From the NCBI RefSeq assembly GCF_023278565.1, contig NC_064679.1:2728001-2792000 (forward strand): a stretch of 64,000 bases of DNA. Reading direction: 5' to 3'. Source of the stretch: Colletotrichum lupini. Lineage: Eukaryota > Ascomycota > Sordariomycetes > Glomerellales > Glomerellaceae. The notes beneath the pieces were generated by a model. That model ran no database searches. It had not been told where the DNA came from and saw nothing but the letters and a program-made list of their open reading frames with translations. Positions within the stretch are counted from its first letter, which is position 1; every line of letters begins with the position of its first letter. Below, in pieces: positions 35,867 through 47,000 of the stretch. The translations under genes were made by a program, and so were the position numbers.

Positions 35867-36658
35867 ATGGCACGAATAACGCTCTTCCGATTTCCCAACA
35901 AGCTTCGCCGGCGTGTGCGGAGGAACCGAATGGCCACCCTGCTGGCTCTCCTCGCCCTGGCCGTCCTCCTGGTCGTCCCCTTCTACATCATCTACAAACC
36001 ACCTCCGTTTGTTATCAACTACTTTGCGCGAAAATGGCCCGACGTACTCTGGCAGGTCAAGACGGACCAGAAGATTATCGGCCTCACGATTGATGACGCG
36101 CCATCACAACACACGGCCGATATTCTCAACGTCTTGAAGGAGAACGATGCACACGCGACCTTTTTCCTGATTGGATCCCAGATGAACGGTCGCGAGGAAG
36201 ATACGGGCGCCATAATTCAGTCTGGCAGCGAGCTGGGAAATCACGGCATGCACGACGAAGCTTCGCGGTCTCTCCCTATAGATCAGTTGGAGTCGGACAT
36301 ATTCGAGGTCAGGCGGAAGATCAAGATTGCATACGAGTACGAGGATAAGCCCCTTGTAGCCGGATATTTTCGTCCAGGCTCTGGATTTTTCAGCAACAAG
36401 ATGCGGAGGCTGGTCGACAAATTGGGATACAGGATGGTTTTGGGGAGTGTTTACCCACACGATGCCCAGATCAGTTCTTGGCGGACGAATGCCAACCACA
36501 TTCTGAGCATGGCACGGCCAGGGGCTATCATCATATGCCATGACAGAAGGAGTTGGACCGTCCCCATGCTACGGAAGGTACTCCCGGAGCTGAGGGAACG
36601 GGGGTATAGGATTCTCAACCTTACGGAGCTTCTCAAAGAAGTCGATACAGACAAGTGA
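35867..36658 (+). CDS. Membrane-anchored polysaccharide deacetylase (NodB fold)
   Basis: Intronless 263-aa protein from ATG 35867 (MARITLFRFPNKLRRR); the longer upstream frame is rejected because the basic stretch followed by a hydrophobic helix (about 24-43, LLALLALAVLLVVPFYIIY) makes a proper type II membrane anchor at the N-terminus. NodB motifs follow in order: T-I-D-D-A-P at 74-79 (motif 1, catalytic and metal Asp), N-H-G-M-H-D at 125-130 (motif 2, metal histidines 126 and 129), Y-F-R-P-G-S-G at 167-173 (motif 3), a Y-P-H-D segment near 196-199 (motif 4) and C-H-D at 224-226 (motif 5). Motif 1 has A where the common form has G. The family removes acetyl groups from chitin or similar polymers; here the domain would face the secretory lumen or wall. 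Exact substrate unknown. Confidence 0.9.
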   Translation: MARITLFRFPNKLRRRVRRNRMATLLALLALAVLLVVPFYIIYKPPPFVINYFARKWPDVLWQVKTDQKIIGLTIDDAPSQHTADILNVLKENDAHATFFLIGSQMNGREEDTGAIIQSGSELGNHGMHDEASRSLPIDQLESDIFEVRRKIKIAYEYEDKPLVAGYFRPGSGFFSNKMRRLVDKLGYRMVLGSVYPHDAQISSWRTNANHILSMARPGAIIICHDRRSWTVPMLRKVLPELRERGYRILNLTELLKEVDTDK

Positions 36659-37175
36659 GAGACGTATTGGGAGAAAGAGAGCATCAATCATCCAAACCAT
36701 GACGAAGACACCCAAATGCAACAACGCACATACGCAACCCATGTCTAGATCTAGACCGCCTCGATACTCGTGCACGCATTCACTCTTCAAATGAGGGGTA
36801 TCAGCGGCTTCGGACACCGTGTGATCCCGCAGGTTAGAGCTGGTCTCGACCGCAGCGTGGAGCCGCCGGGGATGCGGAGCATCATGACCGCGCCATCGTT
36901 GCCTAGGCCAATGCGGTGTAATACCACGTTGCCCATAATAGCTTAAACATGACGAGGAGTCTCGCCTCGGGGCCACGGTATACAAAAGAATGGGTCGCTG
37001 CATGATCGAGCGTAACAGGCTCGCTGCTTTGTGGATTGATGAGGCATGGCCCCCTTCAACATTCGCTTGTTTCAGTACGGCGACACAAAGATGTTCTGCG
37101 CGACCTAGGTGACACCACGTGAGACAGCAAGGGCTCGTAGGGAGTCGATTGGGCGATTCACGACCTCGTCGAAAA

Positions 37176-37193
37176 GGGGGGGGGGGGGGGGGG
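37176..37193. repeat. Poly-G homopolymer (18 bp)
   Basis: Uninterrupted run of 18 G on the plus strand in intergenic DNA; length likely unreliable and a potential G-quadruplex. Confidence 0.9.
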
Positions 37194-37992
37194 CGCCATG
37201 TGTTGGCGCCATTGTAGAGCCTAGCAGATCTTTGTACGATAGAGGTTGTCAATCTTATGCTATTAGCCGTCAGTGAGAGCGAAAATTGGTTCGCTACGAG
37301 ATCTCTCGCGGCCTTTTTGTCCTCGACAGGTTCCCGCAAAGTTGTCCGAGTATCTCTAAACTCCCACTCACATGGTTTCATTGTTTTGTATTATAAGCTA
37401 GCACGCTCTGCCGAAGTTTGTGAGAATATTCATTGCTCAGATTTTGCCGAATGCCAAGCTATTCATAGCTCAACTGACATTGTTCTAGGGTGCATGATCG
37501 CTAAAGCCTGGAGACTCACTACAATCGTCGCCTACGAATGATTTCGGCGCAGTCTTATGAACCTATACCATGATGGATTGCGTGTGCATTCTTTGTAGGG
37601 AAAGAGAATGCTAATGGTCGAACGTGATAGTCTGGGAAGCGAGCAACGGTATAATGCGCTGTGGCGGCGTAGCATACGGCCTTGACAAGAGGACAATGAT
37701 ATTCAGCACTTGGATGACCTCAGGCATTACCTTTCCATCGGACGCGAGAGAGTAGCACCACATTCGGTGCACCAGTAGATTCAAGGCCAAGATCACGTAG
37801 TCGTTTTCCCAAACTTCTACGGGAAGGAGCAGTATTTCATTCTCAACGGCACAAACCCCAAACAGCAAAGGTTTGCCCATCAAACAACTTCACAAGATCT
37901 AGGATTTCTTGGCAATATCGGATCATTTACTTGACATAAATAGAGTAAAACAATTTGGAAAAGTCCATCCTAGGAAAAGGGGCCGAAAGGTC

Positions 37993-38126
37993 AAAAGCTC
38001 AAGTGCGCAGTTCGGGAATCGAACTGCGCACCCTACGAAATCCTCCATCTGAGAAGACTTCTCAGGATTTCATCACCAAGTTCTTTACTAACGGACCAGG
38101 GCGTTATACCGCTCGACCATGGGGAT
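37993..38126 (-). pseudogene. tRNA-like Pol III unit (A box, B box, T-run), probably a relic
   Basis: On the minus strand TGGTCGAGCGG at 38119-38109 fits the tRNA A-box consensus fully, and AGTTCGATTCC at 38025-38015 fits the B box in 10 of 11 positions. A TTTT run at 37996-37993 could terminate Pol III. However, the arms do not fold as a normal tRNA: the T stem does not pair around the T loop, and no acceptor stem pairs with the sequence before the A box. Instead the B box lies in a perfect 12-bp hairpin (38003-38014 with 38020-38031), and a second nested hairpin lies at about 38036-38073. A degenerate tRNA, or the tRNA-derived head of a SINE, is most likely; an unusual intron-bearing tRNA is less likely. 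Confidence 0.42.
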
Positions 38127-38494
38127 CGATTGGGCTTGGTTGACGAATGAAGCCCCAGACCTGGATATAAGGGCACCGGAGACCCTCACTCTCGAGAAAC
38201 TCCCGGCCCTCCTCGTCGTATTCCATCTCATCTTATTCCACTCCATAACTTGCTCGCCCCTTCCTCTTCTTCTATGAGCTGGCACTTGCCTTTCGTAACT
38301 CACTCTATCGGTAAGTATTTAGTCCCGTCTGTGGAGTTCTCGAGTAGACCTCTCTTCTTCCTTTCACTACCTCGACGCCGGGCCCTCATTCTCAACAGTA
38401 TCGTAAAAGGGGAAAGGAACGCACACCAACCAGCATTTGCTATATTGCTTTGACATATACATATAAAGGTAATCGGAACTACGGCACAGTCAGG

Positions 38495-40136
38495 ATGCAC
38501 CCTGACCAGCTTATCTTCCCATTCTGTCCGGACGACTGCTGCCCCGGTCCCGCTGACACAAACAAAGCAAACTTCCCACCAACACACCTCGCCAACGTCC
38601 TGACAGACAAGCAAACTCCAATGGACAAGCAAACTTCATGCGCCCAGGCTATCGTCAAATCCCTCAAGGGAAAGACACTTCACGTCCCGAATCTCTACGG
38701 CATCTTCAAAGGATGGCCTGTCAAGAAGACCAACCCTCACTACAAGCGCATCATCCCTATTGTCGAGGAAGCGTTTGACCGGTAAGCTCAGGCAGGAGTT
38801 CTTATCAGCCAACATATTGCTGGAATTACCATCTCACAAATACTCACAAAGGCTCATCAAGTCGCCCCTTCTCCGTGAGAAATACCGGGAGGCCAATTAC
38901 GCCAGATTCGTCAGCTTGTAAGCCCGATCCACTTACCCCCTGACTTCCCACAACAATAGTCTGATCCTTCGAGACAGGTATTACCCTCACCCAGATTGGG
39001 AACAGATTCAGACTCTGGCGCTCTACATCATCTGGCTCTTCTGCTGGGACGACGCGATCGACCAACAGAGCAGCGACGACCTGAGCAACGACCTGCTTCG
39101 CGCCAAGACTCGTCATGACAACACGATAGTAGTGCTGGAGCATGTTCTTGGTCTTGGTTTCGACGATGGCTCGTTGATTGAGTATGATCATGCCAATACT
39201 GAGCTGAAGGCAATCGGAGCACAGCTGCAGAAGGCGTACACCCGTGGTAAGTCATTGTGTCAATTGTGTACAACCAACAGCAGTTTCGCTAACTTAGAAC
39301 TAAGAGCAGAGACAGACCTTCATGAACCAGATGAAGCGATATATCAACAACTGTCACAAGGAGCAGGCAATGCGACTCCAGGGTGACTTGCCCGACCTTC
39401 AGGCATACTCAGAGCTCCGTCATGGAACGGCCGCAGTGTGGACGCTTTGCGCGCTCATCGAGTCAGTACCATGTCAGACTTACTAATGTGTAACTATAAA
39501 GTCTAACCTTTCTGTGACTTAGATATGGCTTGGCAGAGAACATGCCGGAGCATATACGCTACATGAAAGAGGTCCAGACTATCTGGGAGGAGACCAGCAG
39601 GGGCATTTGGATGTACGTGGATAAAAGGTGAACACAACAAAGGGGCACATTCTAATATGCTTACAGTACCAACGACATACTTTCTCTCAAGAAAGAGATT
39701 GTAAGTAATCCCCAAAATAACCCATAACTACTGAAGAACGTATATTAACCGACATTCCCACATAGCCCCATGATGCCGCCAAGGCAGAGAGCGTCGTGAA
39801 CGCTGTGCCCATCCTCATGGGTGAAGGCAAATCGCTACAGCAGGCTGTTGACGCTTTGCTCACTGAGCTCCAGGACTCTGTCGCCATCTTTGAGCTTGCC
39901 GCCTCCATACTCGAGGAAGCCGCTGGAGAGAAGAACCGGGACATAATCAGAGAGTACTGCGATGCTTGTCGTTGCATGGTGACCGGATCAGTCCAGTTCA
40001 CGTAAGTTCTTCCCAATACCCCTGGTGCAGCTCAAGACAAAAGTGACTAACTGTGTGAAACAAAAGGCTTGAGTCAACCAGATATAAGCTGGCAGGTTGC
40101 ATGAACAAGGATGGATCCTTGGATGTCCTGCTTTGA
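38495..40136 (+). CDS. Class I terpene synthase (probably sesquiterpene cyclase)
   Basis: Eight exons (38495-38781, 38852-38917, 38978-39246, 39305-39461, 39523-39612, 39667-39700, 39766-40001, 40067-40136) give 402 aa; the seven introns are 54-70 bp with consensus donors. The aspartate-rich motif D-D-A-I-D lies at 142-146 (LFCWDDAID). The NSE motif N-D-I-L-S-L-K-K-E spans 290-298 and exists only after splicing exons 5 and 6. R244 lies exactly 46 residues before N290, the spacing of the pyrophosphate-sensing arginine in terpene cyclases. The R-Y pair at 383-384 (LESTRYKL) caps the active site. All metal and pyrophosphate ligands are thus present, so an active enzyme is expected, with farnesyl diphosphate as the likely substrate from the size. 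The product cannot be read from sequence. A second ATG 45 bp upstream is possible but less likely. No P450, transporter or regulator adjoins it. Confidence 0.95.
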
Positions 40137-40828
40137 TGGAAGAGATGGAGAACGAACTCTGGATACGGGATAGAAGAAGTGGATCGAGCCTGATATGGGA
40201 CTGCTTTGAGATTGCTTTGAGATGTTGGGCCACATACCCTGCTGTCCTGATTTGCAGATCGAAGTCTATGGCTCATGAGAACCCTATACTTGCTGTCGCC
40301 GGTGTTGAAGATATTGGCTTCTCTGGATTACAAGGTTTCTAGAATGCAATAGACCGCTTTAAATGCTACACATCTTGGTCTCCAGTATTACTGTGACAAC
40401 TGGGAAGTTTCTTGGGAAGGTCAAAATCAGTGACGAGAGGTCCATCTTGTCCTATACACCTACCACCACCCAATTGACACTTGATCTTCAGATGCCATGC
40501 AAGAAGATTCTATGGAATACCAGCAGCTCACACTCGACTTTGTCCCCTTGACTTTTCGTGAAGGCGAGTGGACAGAGGTAAGTCATCAATGACTGTCAAA
40601 TCAAGGAGTTGAGAATTTGAGCGCGATGAACATCCATAAAAGTCAGTAACTTGCCCGACTCGGCCTTCAATATTCGCAAATATATACCTAGAAATGGACC
40701 GAAATATGAATCTCTAGCCATCTCGTCTTCAAACAAGAACTTTCTATCAAGATACCATCTAAGTGGCTCCATATCGACTTCTATCAGAATCAAACCAAAA
40801 CCCCGAAAGTCGCCTTCAATATCACCCC
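40137..40828. other. Convergent 3' region between terpene synthase and PLP enzyme
   Basis: 690 bp between the two convergent genes. A plus-strand frame at 40140-40342 is open, but it lies directly behind the terpene synthase stop and is probably 3' untranslated sequence. Confidence 0.65.
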
Positions 40829-42308
40829 TTAAACCGTCTTCTTCTTTTCCTTCACCAACGCCTCGAACCCCTGAATCAAATCATCCCTCAAATCCTCCCA
40901 CCCCTCCACGCCAACACTCACCCTCAACAACCTCTTACTGCACCCGCTATCGCTCATCGCCCGCCACTCGATAAGACTCTCGACACCACCCAGCGACGTA
41001 GCGTGGTGGAACAAGCCCATCTTGCTCGGCAACCTCTTCGCGTCCCCCTCGTCCTTCAACAACAACGCAAACACGGGGCCGAACCCGCCGGGCATCTGCT
41101 CCCTCAACCACCCCGCCTCCAGATCCGCAGTCTGCAAACTCGCGTGCTGCACCGCGTCGACGACGCTACCCACCAGCCCCCCGGGGTTCCCGCGAACCTC
41201 CCCATCAAGCCACGCGACAAGCTTCGTCGCGGACTCGGACTGCCTCTTGACCCTCAGCTCCAACGTCCTCAGCGACCGGACGCCCAACCACCCCTCCATA
41301 CTCCCCATCACGCTCCCGATAAAACACCTCTCCATCAACAGCTCCGGCATCCACTCGTCCGCGCGCTTGGGGTTCAGACTCAGCGTCCCGCACAACATAT
41401 CCGAATGCCCCCCGAAATACTTGGTCCCAGAATGCATCACGACATCCGCGCCCAACGCAAACGGATCCTGCAAAGGCGGCGGCGCAAACGTGGCATCCAC
41501 CGTCAAGTACGCGCCCTTCCTGCTCGCAACTTGCCTAAAATACGCCAGGTTCCGCGCCTCCCCCGTCGGGTTCAGCGGCGTCTCGACGTGCAGCACGTCC
41601 CCGGCCTCCAGCTTCTCCAGCGAGGCGTCGTCGAGCTCGAGCTGCTGCAGGCCGTTGAGCTTCGCGAGGACCTTGATGACGCCGTGGCAGCCGTGGTACC
41701 CGCCGCCGATGGCCACGCGCTTCGGGTTCAGGAAGACGAGCATGGCGTGGAAGGCGGAGAGGCCCGAGGAGTAGGTCAGGGTGGGACCGCGGAGCACGCT
41801 GGAGAGGATTGCCTCGAGGCGGGTTGTGTTGGGGCCCGAGTAGCGGGAGTAGATGTGGGAGTCGCCCGGGGCGGAGGGCTAGGTTTGGATGTTAGCTTGA
41901 GCTTTTTTTTTTCCACACTTGACTTTTTTTTTTCTTTTGGTCTTCCCATCTCATGAAGGGGGTCGTTCTCATAGTTCCTCAGCAGCGGCGAATTGTCTTG
42001 GAAGCTGAATCAAGTAACATCATGAGAGCGCGGGCAAGACTTACATCGACATTCTCCCCTGAACGGAGCTCATCCGGGTTGCTGTGGTACTTGAACGTCG
42101 TCGACACGTGCATCGCCGGCGCGATGGCGCGGTGGCTGCTGATGCCATCATCAGCGTGGACAGAAAGCGTAGCAAGCGAGAGCTCTCTCTTGCTGGCAGC
42201 GGCCGTCGTCGGGCCTTCGGAGCCGGCCCCGGGAGCGGTCCGGGTCGCCGTGTCACCGTTCGTGGGGATATCTCCAGCCATTGTGTTGTTTGTCGTGAAA
42301 GATGCCAA
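40829..42308 (-). CDS. PLP-dependent Cys/Met metabolism (trans-sulfuration) family enzyme
   Basis: Two exons on the minus strand, 42308-42045 and 41878-40829, with a 166-bp intron (GTAAGT, CTAAC, TAG), encode 437 aa. Exon 1 contains LSVHADDG and APAMHVSTTFKY, and exon 2 begins with SHIYSRYSGPNTTRLE, YSSGLSAFHAML and later VMHSGTKYFGGHSD. K241 in SGTKY is the Schiff-base lysine. This is the cystathionine gamma-synthase/beta-lyase fold; members make or cleave cystathionine or use O-acylhomoserine. Two starts (42308 or 42281) are possible; the first is kept. Its closeness to the terpene synthase may be chance, since such enzymes are usually primary metabolism, though relatives occur in fungal secondary-metabolite clusters. 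The exact reaction cannot be told. Confidence 0.88.
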
Positions 42309-43246
42309 GTGAAGAGGGGTGCTTCAGTGCCTCTTGCTGGGAATAAAGAGTCCTGGAATAGGTGACGAGATATGACACAAGATCTTGAACGACTGAAGGG
42401 GGAGTCGAGATGTAATGCACAGGGCGTGGAAGCTCCAGATGTGTCATAAGATGAGAAAAATGAAGAGTCACCGACAAACAACCGGCGCGGAAGACGATCA
42501 AGGCGGGCGGCCCGGTGCCGAGAACCTGCCGTCTCAGTGACTCTGCCCCTCCATTGCGTGGAACCTTATCAAAAGGTGGGGTCGGCGACCAAACCCCGAA
42601 GCTGGGTCATGGTGCGATAAGTGCATGACGGATCAAAAAGTATTTGCTAAACCACGTCAAAAGCATACTGACCATTGGAACAACGATGCCGGATGAGTCT
42701 CCGCCAGTCCATCCCTCCGAGGTTCGGATCGTTATTCCAGCCATTTCAATGAGTAATCCTCTCTCATATCCCGAACTTACACTACCTCACAAATTTCAAG
42801 GTATGTCACGGACAATGTCACCATACAGCAGGCCCTGGAGCCAAGACATGTCAACCAATATCATTATCATTAAGAGCTTATTTCCAAGACACTCGGACTC
42901 GAAGCTCTACTCGCCAGGGTGGCTTGCAACCGCCCGTATACGCATAACGCGGCTCGACCCGACGAGTGTGCAGGCTGATTGGCCCAACTCTAACCATGTC
43001 ATAGCGAATGCACCCCATATCTTGGGACATAACCCAGCCAGTAACGCCAAATCCCAAGCCCGCAAGGGCTGCATCGACAGGACGTATATACAAAGTAAGA
43101 AGAAAAGATGCCCGGGAGTACGATTAATGAATTTCGGTGGTCTCGACTGATGCTGCCGACTTTGGGCGTTCGATGGTTCCTAGTTCTGAGCCTTGCCCGC
43201 TCTGGCCGCGCTTTCTTCCAGCGCCATTCAGGAAGCGCGTGACGCT
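42309..43246. other. Intergenic region, no supported gene
   Basis: Promoter side of the PLP enzyme on the left and 3' flank of the next minus-strand gene on the right. An open plus-strand frame at 42644-43150 lacks any family feature and is not accepted. Confidence 0.6.
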
Positions 43247-44075
43247 TTAGTTGGTCGAGTTGGCGCTCGGCTCCTTGTGGTCTGAGTCACCGAAGCGCGA
43301 GAACAGGCCGCGCATGCGGCTGGATTGGTGGTGTTGTTGTTGTTGATGCTTCTGGTCGTCCAGGCCGACGTCTTCGAAGCCCTCGTCAGCGGTAGGGAGT
43401 TCCCGGTGTCTGTCAAGCGCGGATCGAGGCAGGCGAGGGTAGCGGGCTGAGTCGAGACTCTGGCGCGCCGGGAAGTCGTTCTGGGGAATAGGGGACCGTG
43501 CTGTGATGTCCTGCAACGCAATTGCGGTCAGCGGTGGCGCCACAAATAGCGGGCTTGAACTCGACGTACAAATGATCGCCTGTACGAATCGAAGGATTCT
43601 CGGGAAATAGAGAAATGCTCAATCTCGCCGCTATTGCTGCGAGTGTCTGTCGAGTTGCGGCCAGAGCCGAGGTACTTGCTCGGCCACAGGCCTTTTTCTT
43701 CAGTTGGGGATGGCTACGCATGCGCATTAGCAAATGTCTCGAGTATGGGTGAGATTGTTGATTGCGAGGGTGCATACCGGAAGATAGACGCCGCTGTCAT
43801 TCACGACTGTGATGCAGAGAAAAGTGAGTCAATTGGTTCCATGTGCGCGCCATCACGTCTGATGAGAGGTGAAGGTGCATACCACTCATCTTGTATTCCC
43901 CGTTGTCCTGGCTCTTGGAACTTCTGACGCTGAGGGAAGAAGAAGCCTTGGAGCCGACTGTGTCTTGCTTCTCAAATCCAGGATGCGACGGGTTCTCGCC
44001 ATCGGATCGTGAGCTTTCGTCTGCATGGAGAGTGGCAGGGCCCGGACGGCGGGCAAAAGGGTTGCGAATGGGCAT
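43247..44075 (-). CDS. Conserved small fungal protein of unknown function
   Basis: Four exons on the minus strand, 44075-43883, 43806-43778, 43713-43570 and 43510-43247, give 209 aa. Exon 2 is only 29 nt. Introns of 76, 64 and 59 bp have GTATGC, GTATGC and GTACGT donors with CAG or TAG acceptors. The protein starts MPIRNPFARRPG and contains KMSVVNDSGVYLPPSP, rebuilt across two junctions, then EEKGLWPSKYLGSGR, a serine/arginine-rich middle and a Gln/His tract before MRGLFSRFGDSD. The NDSGVYLPPSP block is a motif I associate with conserved ascomycete proteins of unknown role. No membrane segment or catalytic motif is visible; mostly disordered. Confidence 0.8.
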
Positions 44076-47000
44076 GGCGGAGGATGGCGCGAAAGCGGCA
44101 AGGTCGGGAGGGTAGCTGGTAAGGAGGGAATCTCAATTTGTGGCGACGGTGTCGATGTTGTAGACCGTGGCAATGTGCCAACTTGTGTTTAGAAGCTAGA
44201 GAGAAAAACTTGGTGCGTTATGTTTCGAGTTGTGTTTGCGTTTCGAGGTTGATGCTGGGACCGTTTGACAAAGAAATCGATCGGTGGACCCAAAAGGCGA
44301 AGGCGGGGAATAGGGTAGCGGGAAGGGATGGCGATGAACTATATGGCAATCTTGACCCGTCCTATTTCCCACTCGGGCAGATGTGTGTAGTGTACGCAGT
44401 GATAGCTAGTGGTGTCTGAGTTGGTCCAAGGGCCCAGTCTTAGTCTACATGTACAGTAAGACGGTGGCTTGGGATGGACAAGGCCGAACGGTATTGGTCT
44501 GTAGAGGTCCTACAGAGAGATGGATGCAGGAGATGATGGAGATCCCAAGTGAGGCGCAGGGAGATGGAGACGAGGGCTGGGGAACGGGTTGGCGCTTGTT
44601 CAAAGTTGAGGACGTAATCGAGACGTGGTGCTGCGTATGGAGTATGGAGTATGGTCGGCAAGTGAGCAGAGAAAAAAGTGAGTAGACGGTAAGGTAGAGA
44701 TGGATGGGAGCTAGAACTGGCGGACAATATCATCGGGCGGAAATCTGCAGGTTTTGGGCTGTGGTTGTGTTTGTCTTCCCCTGGCAAGTGCGAGCGTCTC
44801 TGTCATGTCTTTTTTCTTCCCGCTCGTGCCTGCCCATCCGTACATTTTCTTTCCTTACTTGCATCCGCCCATAAAGCATGGCAAAAGTAGGTGCGGATAC
44901 GCGCTACTGCCACTCAGGGACTAGACGCAAGGGGGGGCACATCAGACTTGGAGGTGACGAATGACCCTCTTGCAGATGCATCCATTGGATCATGAGGTAA
45001 CTTGGTATAACGCCCAGTATCAGTACCGAGCATGGCGAGGTAAAGAACCCCGGTGTCGCTGCCGGTACCGCTGTGAGAAACCGCGGTCCCGCCCGGACTC
45101 TTGGCCATCACTCTTCAGGGTCGAGTGGGAACTGAGAAAAGAGCTTTTCCATGGCATGGCAGGGAATAGGCACGTAGGGACGTTTGAAGGTGTCAAGTCC
45201 GAGAGCCCTAAACGGTAAAGGTGTGTAAGATGCTGCAGCGGTTCCCCATCATCGGCATGGGCAGATCATCGGCACGATCCCACGACTCAGCCAACATCTT
45301 TTGCAAACACTGCGCGGCCTATGTCCATCAGTGGGGATATTGACAGCCTGGACAGCCTCGAAGCATTCAAAGACATCTCACGAGAATTGGGTTTGCGATG
45401 GCGGCACCATACAAGCTAGGCAAGACGGGGATTCGGAAAACCGGGAAACTTGGAACGAACCGCGAATACCATGCCACCAACGGCCCAGGGCACTGGGGAA
45501 AGACATGATCAAACATTAGCTCACTAACTCGGTCACTCGCCCTCTCAGTGGCTGGAGTCATGAACCGGCCACACCGATTCCGCTGTTGCAAGCTTGAGAA
45601 GCTTTCCAAAGGCCAGGGACCTTGGTCGATGACATGTGTTTGTCCCATGTTCTTGTTCTTGCCATGCCTACGTGCCTGCTCTTTCTAGCCCAACTGAGCT
45701 GAATGGTTCGTCGCCGCCGCCAGTGACATAAGGGTACCTAGGTACCTCAAGGTGGGATGCGGGTCGGTACATGTGACGGTGCCTTGAATGCAGCAAAACT
45801 CCATGTATCTCTTTGGAATTTGCCTTCTTATGTAATCACCCGACCAGTATGGTGTCCTCCCTTCTGGAAGCCCGCAGTGACGCTTGCCGTCATCCACCTT
45901 GTCCGGACCAACCTTGCGTCCCGAATCCCCGCGACGGGGGCATGCCCTTTTCCAAATTCCAACCCTGATTATCCTGGCTTTCTTTCACCTTGGTTACAGC
46001 GGTTAAATTCGCCCACCATTCAGCGTCTACGTTCATTTCTAGGCGCATACTGGCAGACCTGTGAAAGCTCTGCGCAGCCACAAGCGTCGAACCCTCGGCC
46101 CCCAAACGGACACCAATCGTCTCTTCTCCGTCTCGCCTCGACTCTCTGGCACAGTCCTGCTCACCCGTCGCAAGGTCTTCATCCACAGTACGATGCTGGG
46201 CAAGTCTGGACGTTCGGACGGCACACTTCGGATCTCTCGGCATCGGAGCGCAACAAGACTGCCCTTTGATCTCCGTGCCGCACTTCCTCTTTCTGTCGCC
46301 CTGATGCGGACCTGCATCATGTCCGTCCAATTGTTCCTGATTGACCGCATCGGAACGTGAGTTGGCTGCGCCTATCCGCTCTCCATATGACGCTCTACTC
46401 AACCCACCTTTCCCCTCAGCGGATCATTGACCTGCCGGGCGGAGAACGGGAGTCGGTCATCGCCGTGGCCGGCGCGATACTCCACCGCACGCTTCCATCA
46501 AAGCTTATGAATCATGAGGGTCCTATCTATCAGTTGGGAAAGGAATATCCGCACACGTGATAAGAGAAAAGTCATAGAGCGTTGCGACTTCGACTCGCCC
46601 TCCCGATTCATGATCAATAGCTCTACACGCCAGGCTAACCCCTCATATGAATGTCGGACTGAACGGTGTCAAAATCTGCGTCCTCAAGCATCTTGAGAGT
46701 CCATAATCTCCGATATAAGTCAGTTGGCTGGCACTCGGCATCCCATGAGGTTGACAGCCTCTTTTTAACAACAAGATGCCTGTTGGTCTGGAACCAGGCT
46801 GCGACCTACTTCGACCTTTAGCTCAGTGAAAGTTTTCTGCATGCGGGATTCACTCACACCAAGACGCCTCCTCGTCGTAGGTTGTCTTGCACAAGTCTCG
46901 TTGAAAGTCGCCTTCCCGGACGCCCTCGCCGGCTATGGCTTGGCCGGCTTGACCCTTCCTCCTGTGAAGATGCGCAATCGGCCTGGCCAGTCAACCAGTG

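Larger units (their letters stand above)
36659..38494. other. Intergenic region upstream of the terpene synthase
   Basis: Contains an 18-bp G run at 37176-37193 and the tRNA-like unit with hairpins at about 37993-38126. No protein gene is supported. The last 350 bp before 38495 should hold the terpene synthase promoter. Confidence 0.6.

Noticed and set aside
40763..41956. 397-codon plus-strand open frame
   Set aside because: Antisense shadow of the PLP-dependent enzyme; composition (His/Arg/Pro-rich) is that of a reversed GC-rich gene, and the opposite strand carries all family motifs.
36659..44075. A larger terpene biosynthetic cluster
   Set aside because: No P450, dehydrogenase, transporter or Zn2Cys6 regulator found near the terpene synthase within this window.
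45757..46560. Open frames with partial protein character (for example RIIDLPGGERESVIAV)
   Set aside because: The only plausible donor and acceptor do not keep the frame, and no family could be recognised; not enough to call a gene.
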